A stretch of 64,000 bases of DNA from an uncultured Lachnospiraceae bacterium (GCA_902781455.1 CACZJF010000004.1:1-64000), one strand, 5' to 3'; positions 1 to 8,226 are shown, numbered from the stretch's first letter. A program made the numbers and translations. The notes: a model not told the origin generated them from the sequence alone.

Positions 1-102
1 TATCCCAAGACCCCTTAGAGAGAATGAGGTAGATAGGACAGAGGTGGAAGTGCAGTAATGTATGGAGCTGACTGTTACTAATCGGTCGCAGGCTTGTCCA
101 GA
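1..102 (+). rRNA. 23S ribosomal RNA, 3' end (partial)
   Basis: The first 100 bases match the conserved 3' end of bacterial 23S rRNA: the segment reading GTGCAGTAATGTATGGAGC, then GACTGTTACTAATCGGTCG, which is the closing strand of the last helix. Only the tail of the gene is in the window. The exact 3' end is estimated from the closing-stem consensus. No 5S rRNA is recognisable in the roughly 95 bases before the first tRNA, which is unusual for an rrn operon. Confidence 0.9.
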
Positions 103-197
103 GCATGGTTGAAGAAATCGTGCGAAGCGGAATTTGGTTCTTGAAACAAGAGAAGAGATATGATATTTTGTATGCAGTTTTCAGAGTGCGGAGATAA

Positions 198-269
<72 letters not shown>

Positions 270-315
270 TTCGGCGGGAAACCGTCAGCAGGCCCAAAGC
301 GGAATGAGGCCATGC

Positions 316-387
316 GGCCCCTTGGTCAAGCGGTTAAGACACCGCCCTTTCACGGCGGTAACATGGGTTCAAATCCCGTAGGGGTCA
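316..387 (+). tRNA. tRNA-Glu (TTC)
   Basis: A complete 72-nt cloverleaf with acceptor stem GGCCCCT/AGGGGTC (one G-U pair). The anticodon stem ACCGCC/GGCGGT closes a loop containing TTC, and the T arm is GGGTTCAAATCCC. Discriminator A; CCA not encoded. Second of the three tRNAs behind the 23S end. Confidence 0.95.
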
Positions 388-402
388 TTTAAAAAATAAT
401 AT

Positions 403-473
403 GGCGTCATAGCCAAGCGGTAAGGCAAAGGTCTGCAACACCTCTATCACCAGTTCGATTCTGGTTGACGCCT
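403..473 (+). tRNA. tRNA-Cys (GCA)
   Basis: A 71-nt cloverleaf with acceptor stem GGCGTCA/TGACGCC, anticodon loop CTGCAAC (GCA) and T arm CCAGTTCGATTCTGG. The discriminator is T (U73), the identity base of cysteine tRNAs. It is followed directly by the operon terminator. Confidence 0.95.
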
Positions 474-476
474 CGA

Positions 477-505
477 AACCTCCATCCGAAAGGGTGGAGG
501 TTTTT
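477..505 (+). terminator. Rho-independent terminator of the rRNA/tRNA operon
   Basis: An 11-bp stem (477-487 with 492-502) closed by a GAAA loop and followed by a T run. It lies 3 bases behind tRNA-Cys and ends the stable-RNA transcript. Confidence 0.9.
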
Positions 506-524
506 GTATTATAAAGGTTTTGCA

Positions 525-554
525 TTGACTTGTTCGAATGACTGAATTTATAAT
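525..554 (+). promoter_or_regulatory. sigmaA-type promoter for the beta-helix protein gene
   Basis: TTGACT (525-530) and TATAAT (549-554) with an 18-base spacer. The predicted start near 561 leaves a leader of about 95 bases before the ATG at 657. This lies just behind the tRNA terminator, so the downstream gene has its own transcription unit. Confidence 0.7.
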
Positions 555-656
555 CTATATCATTCAGAAGGGTATTGTGAAGGCAATCAGATTTGCAAAG
601 ATGAGATGTATTCGTACTTTCATCAGATAAAAGCAGCAATAGGAAGGAGCTATCGA

Positions 657-2168
657 ATGATTATATGCAACAGAATCAGCAATACTTTTAAGAAAGAGAT
701 CAATGATACATTCTGCGGCTGCAGAAAGCGCTTTTCTATCCTGACGGTAATGATGGCTATGATGCTGTTCATTGCCATTCCGGCGTATGCAGACAGAACC
801 ATTACTCTGGAAGTTTCAAATGGTCAGAACATTACTTCTGAATTCATGGAAGCTGCGTATGAAGCAAAGGAAGAATCAGGCATGCTTACGATCATCATAC
901 CTTCCGGGACCTATAAGGTGAATCAGTTCGCTGTCTGGGGGCACACAACGATCAAGATGGATAATGTTACACTGGTCCGCGAACCATCCAGTCAAAAATC
1001 AATGTGCCGTCTTGGATATAAATCAGAGGATTTTGATGATTACAACAGTGGTGCCGGTCAGCCTGGATATTCAAAGGACTTTTCTGATATTACGTTTATA
1101 GGCGGCACATGGGACGGAAGCAAGGTATCCAAGTCGATTATGCAGTTCGGTCACGCGATGAACATGACATTTCAGGATGTTACATTTAAGAATGTAACAG
1201 GAAGTCACCATATTGAATTTGCCGGGTGTAAAGGAATCCGGTTGATCAACTGTAAATTTACAGGATACTATGGCGACTTCGGCAGTGCTTACAACGGAGA
1301 AGCGATTCAGTTCGAGGTTCTGACCGGGGTAGGGAAGGGACACTTTAACGGCTATCATCCCATCAATGATGAGACAACCTGCCGTGATATTGAGATCACA
1401 AGGTGCACCTTTGACGGGCTTAAGAGAGGTGTTGGATCCCATACAGCGATCGCGAACAGCTATTTCACGAATTTCAAAATTCATGACAATATCTTCAAAA
1501 ACATTACCGGCTATGCCATCAGCATGATGAACTACACGAATTCATCTGTATATAACAACAAGATCAGCAATTGCGGATGCGGTATTCTTTGCGCAACTTC
1601 CGAGCGCAGTCATAAGAATTTTTATGCTTCTGCCAAGACGTCCAGTTCCCGCAATTCGCCAAAGCAGTTGAATAACAAGATCTATAACAACACGATTTCT
1701 ATCAATATCGGTGCCAATGGCAAAAGCTACAACAATGCGAACTATGGGATATGGCTCTTCGGCGAGAAACTCAAGAAAAAGAAGGGCAGCATGCCAAAGG
1801 GAGACTGGCGCTGTGGTGGAGTAACCATAAAAGGCAACAATATTACGATGAATGTGCGCGGCGGCGGGATCTGGCTGACGGGAACCGTGAATACGAAGGT
1901 CACAGGGAATACGATAAAGTGCCAGTTTAAGAAGAAAGGAAAGGCCGGCGCCGGCGCGGGAGTCTGGATTGAGAACGGGAATGGCGATGAAATCTCCGGA
2001 AATGCAGTCAGAAATGTAAAGTCCGGGATTGGAAAGAACACAATGGGAATCTATGTGACAGGTTCCAAGAAGATCACCCTTGTGAAAAACAGGCTCATCA
2101 AGTGTGGAAAGGCCATTCAGGCTTCGAAAAAGCAGCTTAAGAAGAATAAGGGTAACAAGAAGAAGTGA
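657..2168 (+). CDS. Exported right-handed beta-helix repeat protein
   Basis: The start at 657 is chosen because AGGAAGGAG lies 7 bases upstream; an in-frame ATG at 606 has no such site. The 503-residue product has a positively charged N-terminus and a hydrophobic stretch at about 27-44 ending in a signal-peptidase-like AYA-D site, so it should be exported. The rest is rich in Asn/Gly and short alternating hydrophobic strands spaced about 20-25 residues (for example repeated N-x-I-x-x-N turns), the signature of pectate-lyase-like parallel beta-helices. No catalytic residues of a specific polysaccharide lyase family could be recognised. The C-terminal 20 residues are very lysine-rich and could bind wall polymers (inference). 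The substrate is unknown. Confidence 0.8.
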   Translation: MIICNRISNTFKKEINDTFCGCRKRFSILTVMMAMMLFIAIPAYADRTITLEVSNGQNITSEFMEAAYEAKEESGMLTIIIPSGTYKVNQFAVWGHTTIKMDNVTLVREPSSQKSMCRLGYKSEDFDDYNSGAGQPGYSKDFSDITFIGGTWDGSKVSKSIMQFGHAMNMTFQDVTFKNVTGSHHIEFAGCKGIRLINCKFTGYYGDFGSAYNGEAIQFEVLTGVGKGHFNGYHPINDETTCRDIEITRCTFDGLKRGVGSHTAIANSYFTNFKIHDNIFKNITGYAISMMNYTNSSVYNNKISNCGCGILCATSERSHKNFYASAKTSSSRNSPKQLNNKIYNNTISINIGANGKSYNNANYGIWLFGEKLKKKKGSMPKGDWRCGGVTIKGNNITMNVRGGGIWLTGTVNTKVTGNTIKCQFKKKGKAGAGAGVWIENGNGDEISGNAVRNVKSGIGKNTMGIYVTGSKKITLVKNRLIKCGKAIQASKKQLKKNKGNKKK

Positions 2169-2246
2169 TCATCTGCTCCTTTCAGTACCCTGCCTGTTAA
2201 ACAAAAGAAAGGGGACTGACAGGGTTATCTTTCAGAAAGGGAGGCT

Positions 2247-2906
2247 ATGAGAAAAAAAGAACTCGCGCTGCGTGTCATAGAACGTCTGGCAGAAGCATAT
2301 CCGGACGCTGATTGTACATTGGAGTATGACGACGCATGGAAGCTGCTGGTCAGTGTCCGTCTGGCAGCACAGTGCACAGACGCCAGAGTGAATGAGATTG
2401 TTCCGCTGCTGTATGAAAAGTATCCTTCCATCGAAGCACTGGCTAAAGCAGATCCGAATGACATAGAAGAGATTGTCCGTCCTTGCGGACTGGGCCGGAG
2501 CAAGGCTAGAGATATCAGTGCCTGTATGAGAATGTTGGTTGAACAGTATGACGGAAAGGTTCCGGATGATTTTGATGAGCTTCTGAAGCTGCCCGGAGTC
2601 GGCAGAAAGAGCGCGAATCTTGTTGTTGGAGATGTTTTCGGAAAACCGGCGATTGTGACGGATACGCACTGTATCCGGCTCGCGAACCGGATCGGTCTTG
2701 TGAAAAATGAGAAGAATCCGAAACTTCCCGAAAAGGATCCGAAAAAAGTTGAGATGCAGCTGTGGAAGATCATACCGCCCGAAGAAGGCAATGCACTCTG
2801 CCATCGTTTTGTTCTGCATGGAAGAGAAGTGTGCTCGGCAAGAACGAAGCCCTTCTGCGATCGGTGCTGTCTGAATGATCTGTGCAAGTCGGCATTTACG
2901 GTATGA
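2247..2906 (+). CDS. nth: Endonuclease III (DNA glycosylase/AP lyase)
   Basis: The 219-residue product is a full-length Nth. It removes oxidised pyrimidines in base-excision repair and cuts the abasic site. The helix-hairpin-helix LPGVGRKSAN carries the Schiff-base lysine K121, and VTDTH carries the catalytic aspartate D139. The C-terminal [4Fe-4S] ligands are C196, C204, C207 and C213. The first spacing is seven residues rather than the usual six, a small variation. RBS AAAGGGAGG precedes the ATG. The next gene, larC, begins within about 20 bases, so the two are probably cotranscribed. Confidence 0.96.
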   Translation: MRKKELALRVIERLAEAYPDADCTLEYDDAWKLLVSVRLAAQCTDARVNEIVPLLYEKYPSIEALAKADPNDIEEIVRPCGLGRSKARDISACMRMLVEQYDGKVPDDFDELLKLPGVGRKSANLVVGDVFGKPAIVTDTHCIRLANRIGLVKNEKNPKLPEKDPKKVEMQLWKIIPPEEGNALCHRFVLHGREVCSARTKPFCDRCCLNDLCKSAFTV

Positions 2907-2924
2907 GAAATGGAGTCAGGGAAA

Positions 2925-4316
2925 ATGGGAAAGAGAATACTGGTATTCAACGCTTCCTCCGGCATCAGCGGTGACATGACAGTGGGAGCACTGCTCGATC
3001 TAGGAGCGGACCAGGAGGTACTGCGCAGCGCGCTTGACAGCCTTCATCTGGAAGGTGCAGGTATTGTGATCAGCAGGGTGAAGAAGTCTGCATTGGACGC
3101 ATGTGATTTCAATGTCGTGCTGGACGAGGAACATGAAAACCATGATCATGACATGGCATATCTGCACCCTGATCACGATCATGCCTGCGAACACGACCAC
3201 GATCATGCACACGACCACGGCCACAATCACGACCATGGCTACGATCATGCGCACGACCACGGCCACGATCATACCCACGACCACGGTCATGATCACGACC
3301 ATGGCCACGATCATGCGCATGCTCATCACCATCATCATGGACGTAATCTGGCGGATATCGAGGCGATTCTCCGTTCAGGGAACCTGACAGACCGGGCACT
3401 GAACCTTGCACTGAAGATTTTCCGGATTGTCGCCGAGGCGGAGAGCAAAGTGCACGGCGAGCCCATTGAACGCGTGCATTTTCATGAGGTAGGAGCAGTG
3501 GATTCCATCATGGATATCGCCGCCGTGGCTGTATGCCTGGATAATCTGGACATTGAAAAAGCGATTATTACGGATCTTTCAGAGGGGACAGGCACTGTGA
3601 TGTGCCAGCATGGCTTACTGCCGATTCCGGTTCCCGCTACGTCTCGGATTCTGTGTGATCATCAGATTCCGTTCCGTATTCTGGGCAATGTCCAGGGAGA
3701 GCTGATCACACCGACCGGGGCTGCAATTGCTGCAGCGATCTGGTCGCAGGAGCACCTCCCGGAGCGATTCCGGCTGATCGGGATGGGACTTGGCGCCGGA
3801 AAACGGGCGTATGCGACTTCAGGCGTTCTGCGGGCTATGCTGATTGAGCCGGAAGAAGCGGCCAGGGAAGACAGAGATGAAATCGTCAAGCTGGAGACCA
3901 ATATCGATGACAGCACAGGGGAAGCGCTTGGCGCTGTGATGGAGCTCCTCCTCAGGGAGGGAGCCAGAGACGTTTATTATACGCCTGCTTTCATGAAGAA
4001 AAACCGTCCCGCTTATGTGCTGAATGTACTCTGCAGAAAAGAAGAGAAGGATCGGTTTGAGGAAATCATCTTCCGGAACACGACAACCATCGGGATCCGG
4101 GAGATTCCCTGCGGCCGTTCGGTACTTCCGAGAGAGAACAGGAAGGTGGAAACTCCGTGGGGTATGGCTGATGTGAAAGTGTGCCGGATCGGAGCGGACA
4201 GCGTCGCCTATCCGGAAGCGGACAGCGTGACGCGGCTGAGCCGGGAAAGCGGAATCGGCTATCCGGAGATGTACCATAAGATAAAAGCACTTGCTCAGAG
4301 TACGCCTTCCCCGTGA
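2925..4316 (+). CDS. larC: Nickel pincer cofactor biosynthesis protein LarC
   Basis: LarC inserts nickel, in a CTP-dependent step, into the pyridinium dithiocarboxylate precursor of the nickel-pincer cofactor of lactate racemase and related enzymes. The N-terminus ILVFNASSGISGDM and the later blocks around HFHEVGAVDSIMD and ETNIDDSTGE are typical of the family. Residues about 70-145 form a linker with some 30 histidines alternating with Asp and Gly, a likely metal store. LarC1 and LarC2 parts are one continuous frame; in Lactobacillus plantarum they are joined by a programmed frameshift. Start 2925 is preferred (GGAG 9 bases upstream); an in-frame ATG at 2910 is the alternative. The 3' end overlaps the convergent neighbour by 22 bases. 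No larA, larB or larE is in the window. Confidence 0.93.
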   Translation: MGKRILVFNASSGISGDMTVGALLDLGADQEVLRSALDSLHLEGAGIVISRVKKSALDACDFNVVLDEEHENHDHDMAYLHPDHDHACEHDHDHAHDHGHNHDHGYDHAHDHGHDHTHDHGHDHDHGHDHAHAHHHHHGRNLADIEAILRSGNLTDRALNLALKIFRIVAEAESKVHGEPIERVHFHEVGAVDSIMDIAAVAVCLDNLDIEKAIITDLSEGTGTVMCQHGLLPIPVPATSRILCDHQIPFRILGNVQGELITPTGAAIAAAIWSQEHLPERFRLIGMGLGAGKRAYATSGVLRAMLIEPEEAAREDRDEIVKLETNIDDSTGEALGAVMELLLREGARDVYYTPAFMKKNRPAYVLNVLCRKEEKDRFEEIIFRNTTTIGIREIPCGRSVLPRENRKVETPWGMADVKVCRIGADSVAYPEADSVTRLSRESGIGYPEMYHKIKALAQSTPSP

Positions 4317-5248
4317 AAGGAGGGAATAAAGCTGTCTGCCGCGGCTTTGCGCTCCTGAATAAAGGCATTGGCAACGCCGAGAGACAGTGCGTAATCAACC
4401 AGTCTGTCATATTCCCGCTTCGTGACCCTCCGGCCAAGAAGCGGGTCTTTCTCTACCGCGCTCATCGGCGTGTACTGACTCATCATACTGATCCAGATGC
4501 GGTCCTTATAGGTATGATACAGGTATTCGATGATCTTCTTCGCGTCACTGACATGGCCGGGAAGCAGAAGCTGCCGGACGATCACACCATGTGTCATGAT
4601 GCCGCGCGCGTCAAACAGCGCACCTTCCGTACCGCCTTTTTCCATTTGCCGGAGCATTTCCTCCAGAGCACTTTTTGCAATGTCCGGATAATCGGCTGCG
4701 CTGCAGTACTGCAGGGCAAGATCCGGGTCCATGAACTTGAAGTCGGGCAGGTAAACATCCACCAGACCATCCAGCAGCCGGAGCGCTTCCGGCAATTCAT
4801 AGCCGCTGCTGTTGTAAACCACAGGGATTGTCAGACCGCGTTCCTTCGCCGTTCTCAGCGACTCTGCACATGGAATGACATGGTGGCCGGCCGTGACCAG
4901 GTTGATGTTATTGGCTCCCTCGGACTGCAGCTTCAGAAAGATCTCTGCCAGTCTGGAAGGTGTCACGTCAATTCCGGGCAGCGAGTGACTGCCCGAGATT
5001 TCCGCGTTCTGGCAGAACCGGCATCGCAGGCTGCAGCCGGTGAAAAACACGGTTCCGGACCCTTCTGTTCCGGAGATGCAAGGCTCCTCCCACATATGAA
5101 GGGCTGCTCGGGCAACCCGCATCGCTGCGGTGCTGCGGCAGAAACCAGTCTGGCCTGCGACGCGGTCTACGCCGCATCTTCTCGGGCAAAGCGTGCATTG
5201 ATTCAGATGAAATGGAAGCGCTGATTCCTGATATCTGGCTGTATCCAT
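4295..5248 (-). CDS. Radical SAM protein of the PflX/COG1313 type
   Basis: The 317-residue protein has the radical-SAM cluster motif CSLRCRFC (C72, C76, C79), which binds a [4Fe-4S] cluster and S-adenosylmethionine. A cysteine-rich N-terminal segment (C18, C21, C25, C37) may hold a second metal or cluster. Length and sequence pattern (FFTGCSLRCRFCQN, then a SEGANNINLVTAGHH block) fit the PflA-related COG1313 group, whose substrate is not established. It is therefore not safe to call it a pyruvate-formate-lyase activase. It is convergent with larC, the stop codons lying inside each other's genes, and divergent from ohrR. Confidence 0.85.
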   Translation of the reverse strand: MDTARYQESALPFHLNQCTLCPRRCGVDRVAGQTGFCRSTAAMRVARAALHMWEEPCISGTEGSGTVFFTGCSLRCRFCQNAEISGSHSLPGIDVTPSRLAEIFLKLQSEGANNINLVTAGHHVIPCAESLRTAKERGLTIPVVYNSSGYELPEALRLLDGLVDVYLPDFKFMDPDLALQYCSAADYPDIAKSALEEMLRQMEKGGTEGALFDARGIMTHGVIVRQLLLPGHVSDAKKIIEYLYHTYKDRIWISMMSQYTPMSAVEKDPLLGRRVTKREYDRLVDYALSLGVANAFIQERKAAADSFIPSFHGEGVL

Positions 5249-5373
5249 AGTGCCGGCTCTTCTTTCATTTTCTTATGATCTGACTGTTCCCCGACATCCT
5301 GCGTGACGGAAGCATTCCCCGGCATCATGCGGTCGGTTGACACCCTGATCCCTTTTATATAAAATAAAACAAA

Positions 5374-5403
5374 ATTGCACGCAATACAATTGCCTGTTTT
5401 ATA
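5374..5403 (+). promoter_or_regulatory. Promoter with overlapping inverted-repeat operator of ohrR
   Basis: TTGCAC (5375-5380) and TTTATA (5398-5403) are 17 bases apart. The spacer region contains two overlapping palindromes: ATTGC-AC-GCAAT (5374-5385) and GCAAT-ACA-ATTGC (5381-5393). OhrR/MarR-family repressors bind AT-rich ACAATT-type inverted repeats, so autoregulation by the downstream OhrR is a reasonable inference. Confidence 0.6.
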
Positions 5404-5452
5404 TACGCTGCCTCTTGTGGTCTGTGGCAGAAAAGGAAAGGACCTTAAGCCG

Positions 5453-5884
5453 ATGGAAGACAAATACGCAGGACTGAAGCTTGGAAACCAGCTCTGTTTT
5501 CCGCTGTATGCATGTTCCAGGGAGATCGTGAAAAAATACAAACCTTATCTGGACGAGCTGGATCTGACGTATACGCAGTATATCACGATGCTGGTGCTGT
5601 GGGAGCATGGACAGATCAATGTGAAGGAACTGGGAGAGTGCCTGTATCTTGATTCCGGAACGCTGACACCGCTTCTGAAAAAGCTGGAGACGAAAGGCTG
5701 GGTGACCAGGCAGCGGGCGAAGGAAGATGAAAGAGTCCTGATTGTGACCTTGACAGAGAAGGGAAAAAAACTGCGCGACCAGGCAGCGGAAGTTCCGGCG
5801 AAAATGAGCTGCTGTGTGAAGCTGACGCCGGAAGAGTCCAGGACACTTTATACACTTCTGTATAAGATGCTTGGAGATGCCTGA
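5453..5884 (+). CDS. ohrR: MarR-family organic-peroxide-sensing repressor OhrR
   Basis: The 143-residue winged-helix protein begins at 5453, behind AGGAAAGGA. The block LGNQLCFPLYACSREIVKKYKPYL followed by LDLTYTQYITMLVLWE is characteristic of OhrR. The conserved sensing cysteine is C15 and a second cysteine is C21. The recognition region SGTLTPLLKKLE and the wing RQRAKEDERV are intact. OhrR normally releases DNA when its cysteine is oxidised by organic hydroperoxides. No ohr peroxidase is adjacent; the only peroxidase in the window is the glutathione peroxidase at 26887. The upstream inverted repeats suggest autoregulation. Confidence 0.88.
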   Translation: MEDKYAGLKLGNQLCFPLYACSREIVKKYKPYLDELDLTYTQYITMLVLWEHGQINVKELGECLYLDSGTLTPLLKKLETKGWVTRQRAKEDERVLIVTLTEKGKKLRDQAAEVPAKMSCCVKLTPEESRTLYTLLYKMLGDA

Positions 5885-6030
5885 CATGGCAGATGTCTGT
5901 CTGATGCCGGAAGATTTGCAGATTCTTTTCATAGTGGCTTGTATTCCTGCGGCTGACGTGCTATGATCTGTTTGTAAGAATTTGTTTATACATGCAGACA
6001 GAGCGTGAGCGGACGCGGAGGTGCCATAGA

Positions 6031-6390
6031 ATGAAGACAGTCAAGCTTCTGGCGGGTATTCTTGGAATTGTGATTGCAGTGTATATTCTGCTGATCTCAT
6101 GCTATGAGGCAGCGTGGAATGTGCTCACGATGAGCGGCCATATCAACGGGTTCATCGGAATTCTGATTGCAGTGCTTCTGCTGGCCGGCAGTATTGTCAG
6201 GATCGGCATGCGCAGTGCGGAGGATGATGCCGGATCCATTCTTTCGCTGGTCTTTTTCGGCATAGCGACCGCGCTTGCATTTGCCATGACACCGATTTAC
6301 CGGTACATGTATACATGGGCAGTGATCTGCCTTGTGATGGGAATCATATCCGTACTGGCCATTATGTGGAAGAATTCCAGGGCAAAGTGA
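6031..6390 (+). CDS. Small four-helix membrane protein, function unknown
   Basis: The start at 6031 follows GGAGG by 9 bases; an in-frame ATG at 5992 lacks an RBS. The 119-residue product has four hydrophobic segments, roughly residues 3-23, 41-60, 68-86 and 94-114, with short loops and a short basic C-terminus. No family motif was recognised. It stands alone between ohrR and the inverted-repeat element at 6421. A small integral membrane protein is all that can be said. Confidence 0.6.
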   Translation: MKTVKLLAGILGIVIAVYILLISCYEAAWNVLTMSGHINGFIGILIAVLLLAGSIVRIGMRSAEDDAGSILSLVFFGIATALAFAMTPIYRYMYTWAVICLVMGIISVLAIMWKNSRAK

Positions 6391-6420
6391 GCCGGTTCAG
6401 AACATCATACAGGACTACAT

Positions 6421-6631
6421 TTCAGACGGCTGCCGGACAGGCAGCCGTCTGAAACTTTGCCTTCTGTCACAGATCGTCCTGCAGCAGCAGCGAATACAGG
6501 ATTCCTGAGCGAAGACTTTTGGGGGTCGGAGCGAAGAAATCCTGTATTTGCTGATATGCAGGACATCGTGCGGACTGTCAGTGAAAACTGCATGGGCAGT
6601 CATGGGCAGCCGTTAGAAACTTTGTCTTGCA
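6421..6631. repeat. Nested inverted-repeat element with flanking direct repeats
   Basis: Three features are visible in this 430-base gap between genes. First, a perfect 14-bp hairpin (6421-6434 with 6440-6453). Second, a long imperfect hairpin whose arms begin GTCCTGCA and end AATACAGGATT, covering about 6476-6566. Third, an imperfect direct repeat of GGCAGCCGTnnGAAACTTTG at about 6440 and 6606, framing the large hairpin. A 65-codon reading frame runs through it but looks like a by-product of the repeat. Palindromic dispersed repeat, or structured RNA, are the likely natures; neither is proven. Confidence 0.55.
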
Positions 6632-6655
6632 TCATAAAATGCACCGTGTTATAAT
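6627..6655 (+). promoter_or_regulatory. sigmaA-type promoter of rpmE
   Basis: TTGCAT (6627-6632), 17-base spacer, TATAAT (6650-6655). Transcription would begin near 6662 and give a leader of about 160 nt before rpmE. The leader contains a small hairpin with arms TTCCGC and GCGGAA. That would be compatible with an autoregulatory ribosomal-protein leader, but no named motif could be confirmed. Confidence 0.7.
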
Positions 6656-6820
6656 CCCTTTGCTGTGTCCGGAAGCCTCAGGCAATTCCGCTTAAGATAG
6701 CGGAACCGGAACATGGAAAACCGCATGGACTTGCGGGGATTGCCCCAGAGAGGGGAATGGACGGTTCTGTACAGGACAGAAGCCGTAAGCAGTTCACATC
6801 AATATAGAGAGGTGATTAAC

Positions 6821-7027
6821 ATGAGAGAAGGAATCCATCCGAAGTATTATCAGGCAAAGGTTACCTGCAACTGCGGGAACACATTTACGACCGGTTCCAC
6901 AAAACCGGAGATCCACGTTGAGATCTGTTCTCAGTGCCACTCGTTCTATACGGGTCAGCAGAAGGCAGCTCAGGTACGCGGCCGTATCGATAAGTTCAAC
7001 AGGAAGTACGGTCTTGGCCAGAACTGA
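6821..7027 (+). CDS. rpmE: 50S ribosomal protein L31
   Basis: The 68-residue product is full-length bacterial L31: [20 protein letters not shown] at the N-terminus and an FNRKYG block near the C-terminus. Cysteines 16, 18, 36 and 39 form the zinc site of the C+ type. The ATG at 6821 is preceded by GAGAGGTG; the longer in-frame start at 6713 is rejected because it would lie inside the leader and add a non-homologous 36-residue extension. A strong terminator follows at 7043-7077. Confidence 0.96.
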   Translation: MREGIHPKYYQAKVTCNCGNTFTTGSTKPEIHVEICSQCHSFYTGQQKAAQVRGRIDKFNRKYGLGQN

Positions 7028-7042
7028 TCAGGATAAGGTAAG

Positions 7043-7077
7043 GAGGGTTGAGGCTGAGTGCCTCAGCCCTCTTTTTT
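7043..7077 (+). terminator. Rho-independent terminator behind rpmE
   Basis: A 12-bp GC-rich stem (7043-7054 with 7060-7071, one G-U pair), a 5-base loop and six T residues. It separates rpmE from the following gene cluster, although read-through could still feed it. Confidence 0.9.
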
Positions 7078-7098
7078 CAATGCGGAGTTAAGTGTCAT

Positions 7099-8226
7099 AT
7101 GAAGTATTCAAACATTGGCGGTCAGGCGGTCATGGAAGGCGTCATGATGCGCAATGCCGAGAAGTGGGCGGTCGCGGTGCGAACCGCGGATCAGCAGATC
7201 ACTGTCAAGACAGGAATCTACAAGGGCGTGATCCCTTCAAAAACCGTAGGGAAGATTCCGATCCTGCGCGGTGTGTGCAGCTTTATCGATTCTCTGTATC
7301 TGGGAATGAAAACATTGATGTTTTCAGCGGACCTGTTCGCCGAGGAATCGGAGAAAGAACTTGAGGAAAGACTGCAGGACGAGCAGAAGAAGGCGCAGAA
7401 GAAGGCGGATAAGCTTCGCTCAGCCGGAAAGGCGGACCAGGCGGACCGTCTGCTGGAGGAAACGAAGAAGAAGGCAGAGGAGGAGCGTAAGAAGCTGAAA
7501 GAGCGGGAGGAATCAGGAAACGGAAAATCCAAGGATTCCGACAACTCTTTGCTGCTGACACTGACGCTGATCTTTTCACTTGCCGTATCAATTGCGCTGT
7601 TCATGATGCTGCCTTACTTCCTGTCCAGGGCGCTTCGGACGGTGACCAGTTCCGAGTCCCTGATCTCGGTCAGTGAAGCGATCCTGAGAATGGTCATTTT
7701 CTTTGGTTATCTCCTGCTGATCTCGCGCATGAAAGATATTCAGAGAACCTTCATGTATCATGGCGCTGAGCACAAGTGCATCAACTGCATCGAACACGGA
7801 CTTGAGCTGAATGTGGAAAATGTACGCGCAAGCTCCCGGCAGCACAAGCGCTGCGGTACAAGCTTTCTGCTGATTGTCATGGTGGTCAGCGTGATCTTTT
7901 TCTTCTTCATCAGGACGCCGGATCCGGTGATGCGGATCGTGATCCGTATCCTGCTGATTCCGGTGATCGCTGGCGTATCCTTCGAGTTTATCCGTCTTGC
8001 GGGAAAGTATGACAACAAGTGCGTCAACATTCTCAGCAAACCGGGCATGCTCCTGCAGAAGCTGACGACGAAGGAGCCGGACGATGAGCAGATCAAGGTC
8101 GGAATGGCATCGGTCGAGGCAGTATTCAACTGGAAGAAATACCTGAACGAAAACTTCGGTACGGCGTATGAGCTGACCGAAGCAGACGAGCCGCACCGCA
8201 GCGACGACCTGTATACAATAAAATGA
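7099..8226 (+). CDS. DUF1385 family membrane protein
   Basis: The 375-residue product begins MKYSNIGGQAVMEGVMMR, the hallmark of the DUF1385 family. A highly charged Lys/Glu segment at about 90-150 is probably helical and coiled. It is followed by about four hydrophobic segments interrupted by a conserved cytoplasmic-type block with YHGAEHKCINCIEHG. The biochemical role of the family is not established. It sits in the conserved Clostridia order rpmE - DUF1385 - prmC - prfA and overlaps prmC by an ATGA, which implies translational coupling. The in-frame start at 7048 lies inside the rpmE terminator and is rejected. Confidence 0.88.
   Translation: MKYSNIGGQAVMEGVMMRNAEKWAVAVRTADQQITVKTGIYKGVIPSKTVGKIPILRGVCSFIDSLYLGMKTLMFSADLFAEESEKELEERLQDEQKKAQKKADKLRSAGKADQADRLLEETKKKAEEERKKLKEREESGNGKSKDSDNSLLLTLTLIFSLAVSIALFMMLPYFLSRALRTVTSSESLISVSEAILRMVIFFGYLLLISRMKDIQRTFMYHGAEHKCINCIEHGLELNVENVRASSRQHKRCGTSFLLIVMVVSVIFFFFIRTPDPVMRIVIRILLIPVIAGVSFEFIRLAGKYDNKCVNILSKPGMLLQKLTTKEPDDEQIKVGMASVEAVFNWKKYLNENFGTAYELTEADEPHRSDDLYTIK

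Noticed and set aside
103..197. Search for 5S rRNA behind the 23S gene
   Set aside because: None of the conserved 5S segments (loop C CCGAAC, the GGTGACCATAGCG-like 5' side) is present and the space is too short for a 5S gene of about 117 nt.
3180..3330. Near-repetitive CACGACCACGG-type DNA that at first looks like a tandem or CRISPR-like repeat
   Set aside because: The units are irregular in length, lack spacers, and code in frame for the His/Asp/Gly linker of LarC.
5900..6030. Start of the small membrane protein at 5992
   Set aside because: No RBS in front of 5992, and the extra residues are basic and not membrane-like. GGAGG before 6031 is better.
6457..6654. 65-codon frame in the inverted-repeat block
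   Set aside because: It runs through both arms of the large hairpin and the direct repeats and has no RBS. The peptide is a by-product of the palindromic DNA.
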